From Palsa-360 sp963710315 (GTDB lineage Bacteria; Acidobacteriota; Terriglobia; Acidiferrales; UBA7541): DNA of 64,000 nt. Both the position numbers and the translations under genes were made by a program. Below the pieces are notes generated by a model. It saw only the letters and a list, made by a program, of their open reading frames with translations. It was not told where the DNA came from and ran no database searches. Below, piece by piece: positions 34,078 through 42,219 of the stretch. The stretch lies in contig CAVPZW010000007.1 in the NCBI GenBank assembly GCA_963710315.1, forward strand, positions 248,001 through 312,000, in the 5' to 3' direction. Within the stretch, counting starts at the first letter, position 1; the number at the start of each line of letters is the position of its first letter.

Positions 34078-35250
34078 TCAGGCCATTGCAGGCTTCTTGT
34101 AGGTGGGGGAGAGTCCGCGCAGGCGCTCGATCACCTGGGGAATCGTTTCCAACGCGTAGTCGATTTCGGCTTCCGTGGTCTGGCGGCCCAGGCTCAGCCG
34201 CAGCGTGGCGCGAGCGTTCTCTGGAGCAAGGCCGAGTGCGGTGAGCACGTGCGATGGCTCCACGGCCCCCGAGGAACACGCCGCGCCCGTGGAGCAGGCG
34301 ATGCCCTTGAGGTCCAGCGCGATGACCATGGCCTCGCCTTCGATGAAGGGGAAAGTCATGTTGGACGTGTTGGGCACTCTTGGCGCGCGCGCGCCGTTCA
34401 CCCAAGCTTGCGGAACGCGCGAAAGCAGCCCTTGCTCCAGGCGGTCACGCAGGCCGCGCGTACGCTCGCTCTCTTTGCTCATGCCGGCCAGCGCGAGTTC
34501 CGCTGCCTTGCCCATGCCGGCGATGGCCGCTACGTCTTCCGTCCCGGGCCGCCTGTCCCGCTCCGAGTGCCCGCCGTACATCAGCGCGCCAAGGTGCGTT
34601 CCCTTTCGAATGTACAGCGCGCCCACTCCCTTTGGCCCGGAAAATTTGTGCGCGGAAATCGAGAGCAGGTTCACGCCCAACTTTTCCACGTCGATGAGAA
34701 TTTTTCCGGCGGCCTGCACGGCGTCGCTATGAAACGCGATTCCCTTTTCGGCTGCAATTTTGGCGATCTCTTCGATCGGCTCAATCGTTCCTGTTTCGTT
34801 ATTCGCAAGCATGATGGTGATGAGAACGGTCTCTGGGCGAATCGCTCGGCGAACGTCTTCCGGATTCACGAGGCCGTCGCTGTTCACCGGAAGTATGGTG
34901 AGATCCACGCCGCTCTTGGCCAGCGCTCTGCACGGATCGAGAACGGCAACGTGCTCGATCGCGGAGGTAATCACGTGCTTGGATGTGCCAGGGGCCGCTG
35001 CCACAGTGCCGAGAATGGCGTGATTGCTTGCCTCCGTCCCTCCGCTGGTAAACATGATGTCCGCGGCGCGCGCGCCCACGAGAGCCGAGACAGACGAGCG
35101 AGCCTGCTCCACCGCTTCCCGGGCATTCTGCCCGAATGCGTGGATGGAGCTGGCGTTGCCGTATTCCTCGGTGAGGTACGGCATCATGGCCGCCAGAACT
35201 TCCGGCGCCAGTGGCGTGGTCGCATTGTGGTCTAAGTAAATGCGCTTCAT
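34078..35250 (-). CDS. nifS: Cysteine desulfurase, NifS/IscS family
   Basis: The protein has 390 residues. It converts cysteine to alanine and passes persulfide sulfur to acceptors. The N-terminus RIYLDHNATTPLAPEVLAAM and FTSGGTEASNHAIL are family hallmarks. The PLP lysine lies in SAHKFSGPKGVGALYI, and the persulfide cysteine is in the flexible loop ACSTGAACSSGAVEPSHVL. The order nifS-mnmA points to tRNA thiolation as one destination. The IscU-like protein at 3.7 kb is another possible acceptor. A group I (NifS/IscS) assignment is based on the loop form. Confidence 0.96.
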   Translation of the reverse strand: MKRIYLDHNATTPLAPEVLAAMMPYLTEEYGNASSIHAFGQNAREAVEQARSSVSALVGARAADIMFTSGGTEASNHAILGTVAAAPGTSKHVITSAIEHVAVLDPCRALAKSGVDLTILPVNSDGLVNPEDVRRAIRPETVLITIMLANNETGTIEPIEEIAKIAAEKGIAFHSDAVQAAGKILIDVEKLGVNLLSISAHKFSGPKGVGALYIRKGTHLGALMYGGHSERDRRPGTEDVAAIAGMGKAAELALAGMSKESERTRGLRDRLEQGLLSRVPQAWVNGARAPRVPNTSNMTFPFIEGEAMVIALDLKGIACSTGAACSSGAVEPSHVLTALGLAPENARATLRLSLGRQTTEAEIDYALETIPQVIERLRGLSPTYKKPAMA

Positions 35251-35550
35251 GCGGAGTCTTTTGGCTGCCCGGCAAATAAACGATCGTCAGGCCCTCATTG
35301 CAGAATATCGTTCGCGGATGGAGCGGTCAAGGCGCTGGTGTTTTGTAGCGCGGGCTTCAGCCTGCGGGTTTTGGGCCTTGCAAGGACTAACCCCCGCAGG
35401 CTGAAGCCCGCGCTACAGACTGCGCCATGCCGTAGCCAGTCGGGCACGCTGCCTTGACACGCGAAGAGGCCTCCGATAGGTTGCTAAAGGAGTAAAATAC
35501 GACGTGCGTATTTCGTTTTTCGCGCGCGATGTCCGAAACGGAGACCCTCA
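35251..35550. other. Divergent intergenic region with a family A repeat
   Basis: This 300-base region between nifS and the SAM hydrolase gene holds the palindrome at 35345-35416. The segment 35417-35550 precedes the SAM hydrolase TTG start, with GGAGACCCTCA as its ribosome site. I could not pick a convincing promoter. Confidence 0.45.
35345..35416. repeat. Palindromic repeat, family A
   Basis: GTAGCGCGGGCTTCAGCCTG with CGGG faces CCCGCAGGCTGAAGCCCGCG followed by CTAC, around GCCTTGCAAGGAC. This copy lies between divergent genes, so it cannot be a terminator for either. Confidence 0.93.
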
Positions 35551-36342
35551 TTGGCCGATCCCATCATTACGCTCACCACCGATTTTGGCACGAGCGACCA
35601 TCTGGTCGGGGCCATGAAAGGCGTTATTCTGAATATCAATCCCGCGGCGCGGATTGTGGACATTAACCACCACGTGGTTCCGTTTGACGTTCTCGACGGC
35701 GCGCTTTCCATTGCAAATTCGTACAGCTATTTTCCGCCGCGCACCATTCATATCGTCATTGTGGACCCGGGAGTGGGAACGGAGCGGCGCCCGATTCTGG
35801 TAAGCGGAGAGAAACAGTTCTTCGTCGCGCCGGACAATGGCGTGCTCTCGCTGATTTATGAGCGCGAACCCTGCACCGTGCGGCACATTACCGCGGAACA
35901 CTATTTCCTGAATCCCATCAGCCCCACATTTCACGGAAGGGATATTTTTGCGCCCACCGCCGGTTGGCTTTCAAAAGCATTCCAGACAGAAGCATTCGGA
36001 GATGTGGTCACGGACAACGTGCGGTTCACAATGCCCAAAGCAAAGTCCAGCGGGGAGGGCGTCAAAGGCGTTGTCCTGCGCGTCGATGCCTTCGGAAATT
36101 TGCTGACCAATCTTACGGCGGAACATATTCCCGTGGACGCGCTCGCGGACGGAGTCATCAAGCTTACCGTGAACGGCAAGCAGGTGCTCAGGCTTGCGCA
36201 AACGTTTGCTTCCGGCAAGCAGGGAGAGCCGATCGCCGTGCTGGGATCGTCCGGCTATCTGGAAATTGCCGTGAACCGCGGCAGCGCCGCGCGCGCGCTG
36301 GGAGTGAATCGCGGCGCGGAAGTTACGCTTGAACTTACTTAA
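35551..36342 (+). CDS. S-adenosyl-L-methionine hydrolase (adenosine-forming), DUF62 family
   Basis: The protein has 263 residues from a TTG at 35551 with GGAGACCC upstream. The family splits S-adenosylmethionine to adenosine and methionine, and is related to fluorinases and chlorinases. Conserved blocks are ITLTTDFGTSDHLVG (catalytic Asp), IVDINHHVVPFDV, HIVIVDPGVGTERRPI, APDNGVLSLIY and FHGRDIFAPTAGWL. A C-terminal beta-barrel domain has DAFGNLLTNL and the G.SG.LEIA pattern. The fluorinase-specific insert is not evident, so the hydrolase role is most likely. It stands alone. Confidence 0.88.
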   Translation: MADPIITLTTDFGTSDHLVGAMKGVILNINPAARIVDINHHVVPFDVLDGALSIANSYSYFPPRTIHIVIVDPGVGTERRPILVSGEKQFFVAPDNGVLSLIYEREPCTVRHITAEHYFLNPISPTFHGRDIFAPTAGWLSKAFQTEAFGDVVTDNVRFTMPKAKSSGEGVKGVVLRVDAFGNLLTNLTAEHIPVDALADGVIKLTVNGKQVLRLAQTFASGKQGEPIAVLGSSGYLEIAVNRGSAARALGVNRGAEVTLELT

Positions 36343-36380
36343 CGCGATTTCGCACAAATTCAAGTGCTCTTAAGTTTTAC

Positions 36381-36451
36381 GTAGCGCGGGCTTCAGCCTG
36401 CGGGGTTAGTCCTAGATAGGACGAAAACCCGCAGGCTGAAGCCCGCGCTAC
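36381..36451. repeat. Palindromic repeat, family A
   Basis: GTAGCGCGGGCTTCAGCCTG with CGGG faces CCCGCAGGCTGAAGCCCGCG followed by CTAC. The loop has TCCTAGATAGGA. It lies between the convergent SAM hydrolase and dppC genes. Confidence 0.93.
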
Positions 36452-36458
36452 ATACACC

Positions 36459-37328
36459 TCAGCGCTGCAAATCCATCGTGGTCAGGAAAGCGCGCGTGCG
36501 CGGATCCAGCCAATCGCGCAACGCATCTCCCAGCAAATTAAAGGCGAGCACTGCGGCCATAATTCCCAGCGCGGGAAACACCACCAGGTGCGGCGCGTCG
36601 AAGAGATGATTGCGCGCGTCGTTGAGCATGGCGCCCCAGCTGGGTGTGGGTGCGACAACGCCCAGCCCTAAGAAGCTTAGCGTGGACTCCGCCAGAATCG
36701 CTCCTGCCATTCCGATGGTGGCCTGGATCAAGACGGGCTGCAGCGTGTTCGGCAACAGGTGGCGCAGCAAGATGCGCGCGTGCGAAGCGCCCAGTGAGCG
36801 CGCGGCCAGGATGAATTCCATTTCGCGCACTTTCAAAACTTGAGCGCGCGCCAGCCGCGCGTATCCCGCCCATCCGGTGATGATCAGCGCCAGGATGACT
36901 TTGTCCAATCCCGGCCCCAGAAATGCCGCGAATGCGATGGCCAGCAGAATGCCGGGAAACGATAAGAATGAATTGATCAGCACGATGTTGATGAAGCGGT
37001 CGAACGCGCCGCCGAAATATCCGGACACGGAACCCAGCGCCAGCCCTACGATTCCCGCGCCCAACACAACCGACACACCAACCAAAAGCGAAACGCGCGC
37101 GCCGTACAGTGTGCGCGACAAGACGTCGCGGCCCAATTCGTCCGTGCCCATCCAGTGGTGAGCACTGGGCGAAAGCAAGCGGTCCGGCAGGCTTTGCGCT
37201 GAGGGATTTGCGGGCGCGATCCACGGGGCGAGAAGCGCTAGCAGAACTAGCGCCACCGTTACGGCAAATCCCCAGCGGCCCAGGGTGCTGGAACGCAGGA
37301 ATTGACGGATTGGGTTCGCGCTCTTCAT
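36459..37328 (-). CDS. dppC: ABC transporter permease, DppC/OppC type
   Basis: The protein has 289 residues from ATG at 37328, overlapping the dppB stop as ATGA. Six membrane segments fit the BPD permease fold: VTVALVLLALLAPWIAP first, then YGARVSLLVGVSVVLGAGIV and others. The EAA-like loop between segments is LAARSLGASHARILLRHLLP, which docks the ATPase. The N-terminal HHWMGTDELGRDVLSRTLYG is the DppC/OppC signature. It imports peptides, nickel or other solutes with DppB. No ATPase or binding-protein gene follows in the window. Confidence 0.93.
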   Translation of the reverse strand: MKSANPIRQFLRSSTLGRWGFAVTVALVLLALLAPWIAPANPSAQSLPDRLLSPSAHHWMGTDELGRDVLSRTLYGARVSLLVGVSVVLGAGIVGLALGSVSGYFGGAFDRFINIVLINSFLSFPGILLAIAFAAFLGPGLDKVILALIITGWAGYARLARAQVLKVREMEFILAARSLGASHARILLRHLLPNTLQPVLIQATIGMAGAILAESTLSFLGLGVVAPTPSWGAMLNDARNHLFDAPHLVVFPALGIMAAVLAFNLLGDALRDWLDPRTRAFLTTMDLQR

Positions 37329-38245
37329 TGCAGGCGCACCCGGGGATCGACGATGGCGTAGACCAGATCGGTGAGCAGGTTTACGCCGACGTACGATACG
37401 GCGATGATCAGGATGCAGCCTTGCAGGAGCGGGTAATCGCGCGCCGCAATGGCCTGAACGGCCAGGCGGCCGATTCCCGGCCAGGAGAAAATTGTTTCGG
37501 TGACAATCGTGCCGGCGAGCAGCGAACCGAATTGCAATCCCACGATGGTGATCACGGGGATCAGCGCGTTCGGAAATGCGTGGCGGAATAGCACCGAGGT
37601 TTCCGCGATTCCCTTGGCGCGAGCCGTGCGCACGTAGTCGCTGGAAAGCTCCTCGATCATCGACCCGCGAACCATGCGCGTGAGGATGGCCGCAAGCGCC
37701 GCGCCGAGTGTGGCGGCGGGCAAAATCAGGTGGCCGAACCCACCCCTTCCAGACACCGGCAGCCATCCAATTTCAATGGAAAAAACCAAAATTAAAATCG
37801 GGCCAAGCGCGAAGTTGGGAACGGAAAGCCCCAGCAGCGTGAAGAACGAAGTGGCGCGGTCCGCACGGCTGCCGCGCCGCCTCGCGGAAAATACTCCCGC
37901 AGGAATGGCGATGGCCAGACACACAGCAAGCGCGGCAAGCGACAACTCCAGCGTTGCGGGAAATCGCTGCAGCACGATGGGGCGCACGGGAGCCGCATAG
38001 CGCATGGAGCGGCCCCAATCGCCGCGCGCAAGCCCCTCGAAATATCGCACGTATTGCACGCCCAGCGGCTGGTCGAGTCCCAGCGTGTGGCGCAGCTGCG
38101 CGAGGTCTTCGACGCGCGCGTCCTGCCCAAGCATTTGCAGCACAGGGTCGCCCGGCACGATGTGGATCATCAGGAACACCATGGTGAGAATCAGCCAGAG
38201 CGCAGGCAGCGTGTAGAGAAGGCGCTGAAGAATGTGCCGGATCAT
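37325..38245 (-). CDS. dppB: ABC transporter permease, DppB/OppB type
   Basis: The protein has 306 residues. It opens with the typical IRHILQRLLYTLPALWLILT helix and then HIVPGDPVLQMLG, the DppB/OppB early signature. The EAA loop is RTARAKGIAETSVLFRHAFP. The C-terminus FSWPGIGRLAVQAIAARDYP is the conserved OppB end. It forms the heteromeric pore with DppC. Its ATG overlaps the stop of the CorC-like gene (ATGA, 38242-38245), and its own stop overlaps the dppC ATG, so all three are translationally coupled. Its cognate ATPases and binding protein are not in the window. Confidence 0.93.
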   Translation of the reverse strand: MIRHILQRLLYTLPALWLILTMVFLMIHIVPGDPVLQMLGQDARVEDLAQLRHTLGLDQPLGVQYVRYFEGLARGDWGRSMRYAAPVRPIVLQRFPATLELSLAALAVCLAIAIPAGVFSARRRGSRADRATSFFTLLGLSVPNFALGPILILVFSIEIGWLPVSGRGGFGHLILPAATLGAALAAILTRMVRGSMIEELSSDYVRTARAKGIAETSVLFRHAFPNALIPVITIVGLQFGSLLAGTIVTETIFSWPGIGRLAVQAIAARDYPLLQGCILIIAVSYVGVNLLTDLVYAIVDPRVRLQ

Positions 38246-39663
38246 TTGGGTTTGAGCACCTTCTCGGCCGACGGCTTGCTGTCAGACTTCGGCTCGGCGG
38301 GCGGCGCCGCCAAACCGGCTCGCTCCACAAGCGCCTTCACTCGCTGAATTTTCACGCGCGCTACTCGCCTCCGGTCCATCTCCACCACCGTGAAGCGGTA
38401 GCCATCGAAATCAAAAGTTTCTCCGCCGCGCGGAATAAAGCCCAGGCGCGCGAGCACGAAGCCTCCCACGGTTGCGTAGGAGCGATCTTCCGGCAGGACG
38501 ATGTTGTACTGCGATTCCAGATCGCGCAGGCCGAGCGAAGCGTCAAAGATCATGGCCGCATCGGCTCCCTGCCCCACGACCACCGGCTTTTCGACCACAT
38601 CGAATTCATCGTGAATTTCGCCGACCAGTTGCTCCAGAATATCTTCGAGCGTAAGCAGTCCCAGTATGGTTCCGAATTCATCCACGACCATGGCCATCCA
38701 GCCGGGCCGCGCGCGCAATTCCAACAGCAATTCGTTGACGGGCTTACTCTCCGGCACGATGGCAATTTCGTGAAGCAGGCTGCGCAAATTGAACTCCGCC
38801 GGGGTCCAACCCTCCTCCGCGCGCCGCTCGCGATCGAGCAGCACCCACACAATATCCTTGATGTGGATGTAGCCGAGCACCGTTTCTCCGGCGCCCTCGA
38901 ACACCGGCAGCCGCGAACGCTGCGTGGTGACGAAGACGCGCATCACGTCATCCAGCGTGGCGTCGGCGGTCACAAAGTGCACGTCGGGGCGCGGCACCAT
39001 CAATTCGCGCACCTGCATTCGATCGAGTTCAATGGCCCCGAGGATGAATTTCTCTTCCTCGATACCAACAAGTCCGCGTTCGCGCGCCTGCTGAATCTGA
39101 ATCTGCAATTCTTCCGCGGAGTGAATCTGCGTGTGGCTGGTGCGTCCGGAAAATCCCAGCCCGCTGAGCACCCAGCGGCTGGCCCCATCGAGCAGGCTGA
39201 TCGCCGGGCGGAACACTTCCAGGTACCACTGAAATGGAGGCGCAACCAGGAGGGCAACGCGTTCCGCGCGCTGCAGGCTCATGCTCTTGGGCACGAGTTC
39301 GCCGAGCACCACGTGCAGAGTGGTCAGAAAAAGAAACGCCACCGCCAGCGACACGGCGTGAATCAGCGCAACCGTGTGAGCGCCCGGGATGTTTGCCACG
39401 AATGGGCTCAAGACCGATGCGAGAGTGGATTCCCCCAGCGCGCCAAGCCCCAGGCTGGTCAGCGTGATTCCCACTTGAACGCCGGAGACCACTCGGTCCA
39501 GCTTGCCGATTAAATCCAGAACGATCCGGGCGCCGAAGCGCCCCTCATCCACAAGCTGGCGCACGCGCGAATGCCGCACGGCAACCAGCGAAAACTCGAC
39601 CGCCGCGAAAAATCCATTCACGGCCACGAGCGCAAACAATCCGAGAAGTCGCAGCCCTATCAA
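38242..39663 (-). CDS. HlyC/CorC-family membrane protein (CNNM + CBS + CorC domains)
   Basis: The protein has 473 residues from TTG at 39663 with a weak ribosome site. An N-terminal CNNM/DUF21 domain of three to four membrane helices (LRLLGLFALVAVNGFFAAVE first, then LTSLGLGALGESTLASVL and LTTLHVVLGELVPKSMSLQ) is followed by two CBS domains. These include VRELMVPRPDVHFV, LGYIHIKDIVWVLLD and MVVDEFGTILGLLTLEDILE. The CorC_HlyC domain ends the protein (IFDASLGLRDLESQYNIVLP). Members act in Mg2+/Co2+ efflux or homeostasis. The link to a DppBC permease by overlapping stop/start is unusual. Confidence 0.92.
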   Translation of the reverse strand: MIGLRLLGLFALVAVNGFFAAVEFSLVAVRHSRVRQLVDEGRFGARIVLDLIGKLDRVVSGVQVGITLTSLGLGALGESTLASVLSPFVANIPGAHTVALIHAVSLAVAFLFLTTLHVVLGELVPKSMSLQRAERVALLVAPPFQWYLEVFRPAISLLDGASRWVLSGLGFSGRTSHTQIHSAEELQIQIQQARERGLVGIEEEKFILGAIELDRMQVRELMVPRPDVHFVTADATLDDVMRVFVTTQRSRLPVFEGAGETVLGYIHIKDIVWVLLDRERRAEEGWTPAEFNLRSLLHEIAIVPESKPVNELLLELRARPGWMAMVVDEFGTILGLLTLEDILEQLVGEIHDEFDVVEKPVVVGQGADAAMIFDASLGLRDLESQYNIVLPEDRSYATVGGFVLARLGFIPRGGETFDFDGYRFTVVEMDRRRVARVKIQRVKALVERAGLAAPPAEPKSDSKPSAEKVLKPK

Positions 39664-39891
39664 TTCGAGTGTGTCCCCCGCCGGCTCATTCTAGCAGCCT
39701 GAACACCCGCGCCCAAAGGACGCCGCGCAAGGGTGATACGCAAGAGTGGCTGTCCACCCAGTCTCTGGAAATGGCGCAGCGCATAAAGCGGTTGTTTCGG
39801 TTCTCGCGCGTGCATTAGAATGTTGGTTCAATCCATCGCTCTTTATTTGGGAGACGCAGCAGCGACGGCTGATTGCCGGCGACCGTGAACC

Positions 39892-40173
39892 ATGACAACT
39901 GTGAACCCTGCATCGACGAAAAAGCCCGAACCGGCCAAGAAGCCCGATTTTGAGTATTCCCTGGCGCGGCTGGAAGAAATTGTCGGAAAGCTGGAGAGCG
40001 CCAATCTGTCGCTGGACGAAGCCATGAAGCTGTTCGAGGAAGGCGTGCAACTCTCGCGCGACTGCCAGAAATACCTGGGGCAAGCCGAAGGCAAAGTGGA
40101 AATTCTGCTCAAGAGGGCAGGCGGCGAAATGGCGGCGGAAGCCTTCGATCCCGAATCCGAGGAAGATTCCTAA
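39892..40173 (+). CDS. xseB: Exodeoxyribonuclease VII small subunit
   Basis: The protein has 93 residues. XseB is the small coiled subunit of the ATP-independent exonuclease that degrades single-stranded DNA. The XseB signature is FEYSLARLEEIVGKLESANL, then SLDEAMKLFEEGVQLSRDCQ. The N-terminal 17 residues (Lys/Pro rich) are a family-variable tail, and the C-terminus is acidic. No xseA is visible upstream. ispA follows after 41 bases, the usual neighbour of xseB. Confidence 0.93.
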   Translation: MTTVNPASTKKPEPAKKPDFEYSLARLEEIVGKLESANLSLDEAMKLFEEGVQLSRDCQKYLGQAEGKVEILLKRAGGEMAAEAFDPESEEDS

Positions 40174-40214
40174 ACGCGCCGGCCGCCGCTTTTGCCGGAG
40201 ACGCCCTCCATCCG

Positions 40215-41096
40215 ATGAACCTTCCTGCATTTTTCGAAGAAGACCGGGCCGCGGTAGACGCCGCCCTGGAACGGCTGATGCCCGCCGAAAACGCTCAGCC
40301 TCCTTCCATTCACCGCGCCATGCGCTACAGCGTGCAGGCCGGCGGGAAACGCGTGCGGCCGATCCTATGTCTGGAATCGGCCAGAATATTTTCCACCGAT
40401 GTGACTCCCGTCCTGTCCGTGGCCTGCGCGCTGGAATTTATTCACACCTATTCGCTGATTCATGACGACCTGCCGGCGCTGGACAACGACGATCTGCGGC
40501 GCGGCAAACCCACCTGCCACAAGAAATTCGGAGAGGCCACCGCCATCCTTGCGGGCGATGCGCTGCTGACGCTGGCCTTCGAAACTTTGGCCAATGCGCC
40601 TATCGAGGCTGCGCGGCGCGTTGCCATTCTTTCTCACGTGGCTTCCTCGGCGGGGACGGTCGATGGCATGATCGGCGGGCAGGTTGCCGATATCGAGGCG
40701 GAAGGCCGCGCCACACAGCCAGCGGAACTCGAGTACATCCACCGCTCGAAAACGGCGGCGCTCATTCGCGCCTCGGTCGCGGCCGGAGCCATTGCCGGCG
40801 GCGCGGACGATGAAAACGTGGCGCGCCTGAAACGCTTTGGCGAGACGATTGGCTGGGCGTTTCAAGTGGTCGACGACATTCTCGACGTGGAAGAATCCTC
40901 CGCGACCCTCGGAAAGACGGCGGGCAAGGACGCGGCCCAGCAAAAAGCGACCTACCCTTCGTTGTACGGGTTGGAAAAATCACGACAGTTCGCCAAAGAG
41001 CTGGAAACGCGCGCCATGGCGGAGATCGAGCCTTACGGAACGCGCGCAGCACGGCTGCGAGAGCTTGCCGAATTGATCGTGCACCGGCGCGCGTAG
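40215..41096 (+). CDS. ispA: Polyprenyl diphosphate synthase (farnesyl/geranylgeranyl type)
   Basis: The protein has 293 residues. It condenses isopentenyl diphosphate with allylic diphosphates to make C15-C20 prenyl chains. The first aspartate-rich motif is LIHDDLPALDNDDLRRGKPT, the short bacterial DDx4D type. The second is AFQVVDDILDVEESSATLGK, with KTAGKDAAQQKATYPSLYG after it. The N-terminal GGKRVRPILC binds the diphosphate. The order xseB-ispA-tlyA-nadK is common in bacteria, except that dxs, often between ispA and tlyA, is missing here. Confidence 0.95.
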   Translation: MNLPAFFEEDRAAVDAALERLMPAENAQPPSIHRAMRYSVQAGGKRVRPILCLESARIFSTDVTPVLSVACALEFIHTYSLIHDDLPALDNDDLRRGKPTCHKKFGEATAILAGDALLTLAFETLANAPIEAARRVAILSHVASSAGTVDGMIGGQVADIEAEGRATQPAELEYIHRSKTAALIRASVAAGAIAGGADDENVARLKRFGETIGWAFQVVDDILDVEESSATLGKTAGKDAAQQKATYPSLYGLEKSRQFAKELETRAMAEIEPYGTRAARLRELAELIVHRRA

Positions 41097-41112
41097 TTGC
41101 GGGACAGGTTCT

Positions 41113-41209
41113 CTGTATCCTGCGTCTTCAGACGCGGGGGTTTTCTGCTAAGTCGGGGCGCTCCTGCTAATTTGGGCGAAAAACCTCGCCTCTGAAGAGG
41201 CGAGCTACA
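41113..41209. repeat. Composite palindromic repeat, family D (degraded)
   Basis: It contains GCGTCTTCAGACGC (41122-41135) and CTCGCCTCTGAAGAGGCGAG (41185-41204), each a self-complementary stem with a CTTCAG/CTGAAG core, separated by about 50 bases. The copies at 47036-47120 and 48212-48294 carry the same pair in the opposite order. It ends 12 bases before the tlyA start. Confidence 0.8.
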
Positions 41210-41220
41210 AACGAAACGCC

Positions 41221-41982
41221 TTGCCACCCAAACCCAAATCCGCAAAAAAAAGGCTCGACCTGCTGGTCGTGGAACGCGGCCTCGCCGATTCCCGCGAAAA
41301 AGCGCAAGGCATGATTCTTGCCGGCGAAGTCCGCGTGAACGGTGCGCGTAGCGACAAGGCCGGCGCGCAGATCGCCGAGGAAGCGCGCATCGAAGTCGTC
41401 GGCGGATCGTCCAAATATGCCAGCCGCGGCGGCATAAAGCTGGAAGGCGCGCTGCAAGATTTCGCGATCGACGCCGGCGGAAAAATCTGCCTGGACGTGG
41501 GCGCGTCCACCGGAGGCTTTACGGATTGCCTGCTGCAGCACGGCGCGAGCCGCGTTTATGCCGTGGACGTAACGCCGCAACAGATGGCGTACCGCCTGGT
41601 GCAAGACCCGCGCGTCACTCAAATCAAGGCCAACGCGCGCAATCTTCTACCGGAACAAATTCCGGAACCCGCCGACCTCGTGACCATGGACCTATCGTTC
41701 ATCTCCGTCGCCAAGGTGCTGCCAGCCGTGGTCGCGGCCGCTGGTCCGCATGCGGAGTATCTGATCTTGGTCAAGCCACAATTCGAACTCGATCGCGGAG
41801 ATATTGGCAGCGGCGGCATCGTGCGGGACGCTGCGCTGCATGAGCGCGCCATCGAGCGCGTGCGGCAGGCTGCGCTCGCCGCTGGATTGCAGGTGCAGGG
41901 CGTGCGCCCCAGCCACTTGACTGGCGCGGAGGGAAATCAGGAATTTTTTCTTTATGCGAAATCAACTGCACCCGCAAGCTAA
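41221..41982 (+). CDS. tlyA: TlyA-family rRNA 2'-O-methyltransferase / hemolysin
   Basis: The protein has 253 residues from a TTG at 41221; the ribosome site is weak and overlaps the preceding repeat. An N-terminal S4 RNA-binding domain (RLDLLVVERGLADSREKAQG, then AGEVRVNG) is followed by an FtsJ-like methyltransferase: CLDVGASTGGFTDCLLQHGA for SAM binding, then VYAVDVTPQQMAYRL and VTMDLSFISV. TlyA methylates 16S and sometimes 23S rRNA at cytidine 2'-O; the K-D-K-E tetrad appears preserved (KYASRGG, the DLSF Asp, the VKPQFE Lys). It sits upstream of nadK. Confidence 0.92.
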   Translation: MPPKPKSAKKRLDLLVVERGLADSREKAQGMILAGEVRVNGARSDKAGAQIAEEARIEVVGGSSKYASRGGIKLEGALQDFAIDAGGKICLDVGASTGGFTDCLLQHGASRVYAVDVTPQQMAYRLVQDPRVTQIKANARNLLPEQIPEPADLVTMDLSFISVAKVLPAVVAAAGPHAEYLILVKPQFELDRGDIGSGGIVRDAALHERAIERVRQAALAAGLQVQGVRPSHLTGAEGNQEFFLYAKSTAPAS

Positions 41983-42013
41983 CCTGCAAAGCTTCAAGAG
42001 GGATTGGGGTTTG

Positions 42014-42085
42014 GTGGCGCGGGCTTCAGCCTGCAGTTTTTTGTCCTAGCTAGGCCTAACCCCCGCAGGCTGAAGCCCGCGCCAC
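42014..42085. repeat. Palindromic repeat, family A
   Basis: GTGGCGCGGGCTTCAGCCTG faces CCGCAGGCTGAAGCCCGCGC followed by CAC. One arm has lost its inner GGG (TGCAG instead of TGCGG). The loop has TCCTAGCTAGGCC. It lies between two plus-strand genes. Confidence 0.9.
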
Positions 42086-42219
42086 GTGGAACCGGCTACG
42101 GAATGCTCGATCGTGAAAATTTTGATCTAAGGCAATCTCCTTTGAAATTCTTGGAAATGGAAGCGCGCGACAGATGCTAAAGTAGTGTTCGCTTTGCAAT
42201 CACTTTGGCAAAAGGACAA

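Noticed and set aside
34249..35235. Plus-strand open frame of about 330 codons
   Set aside because: It is antisense to nifS, whose motifs are complete; no family features appear in the plus-strand reading.
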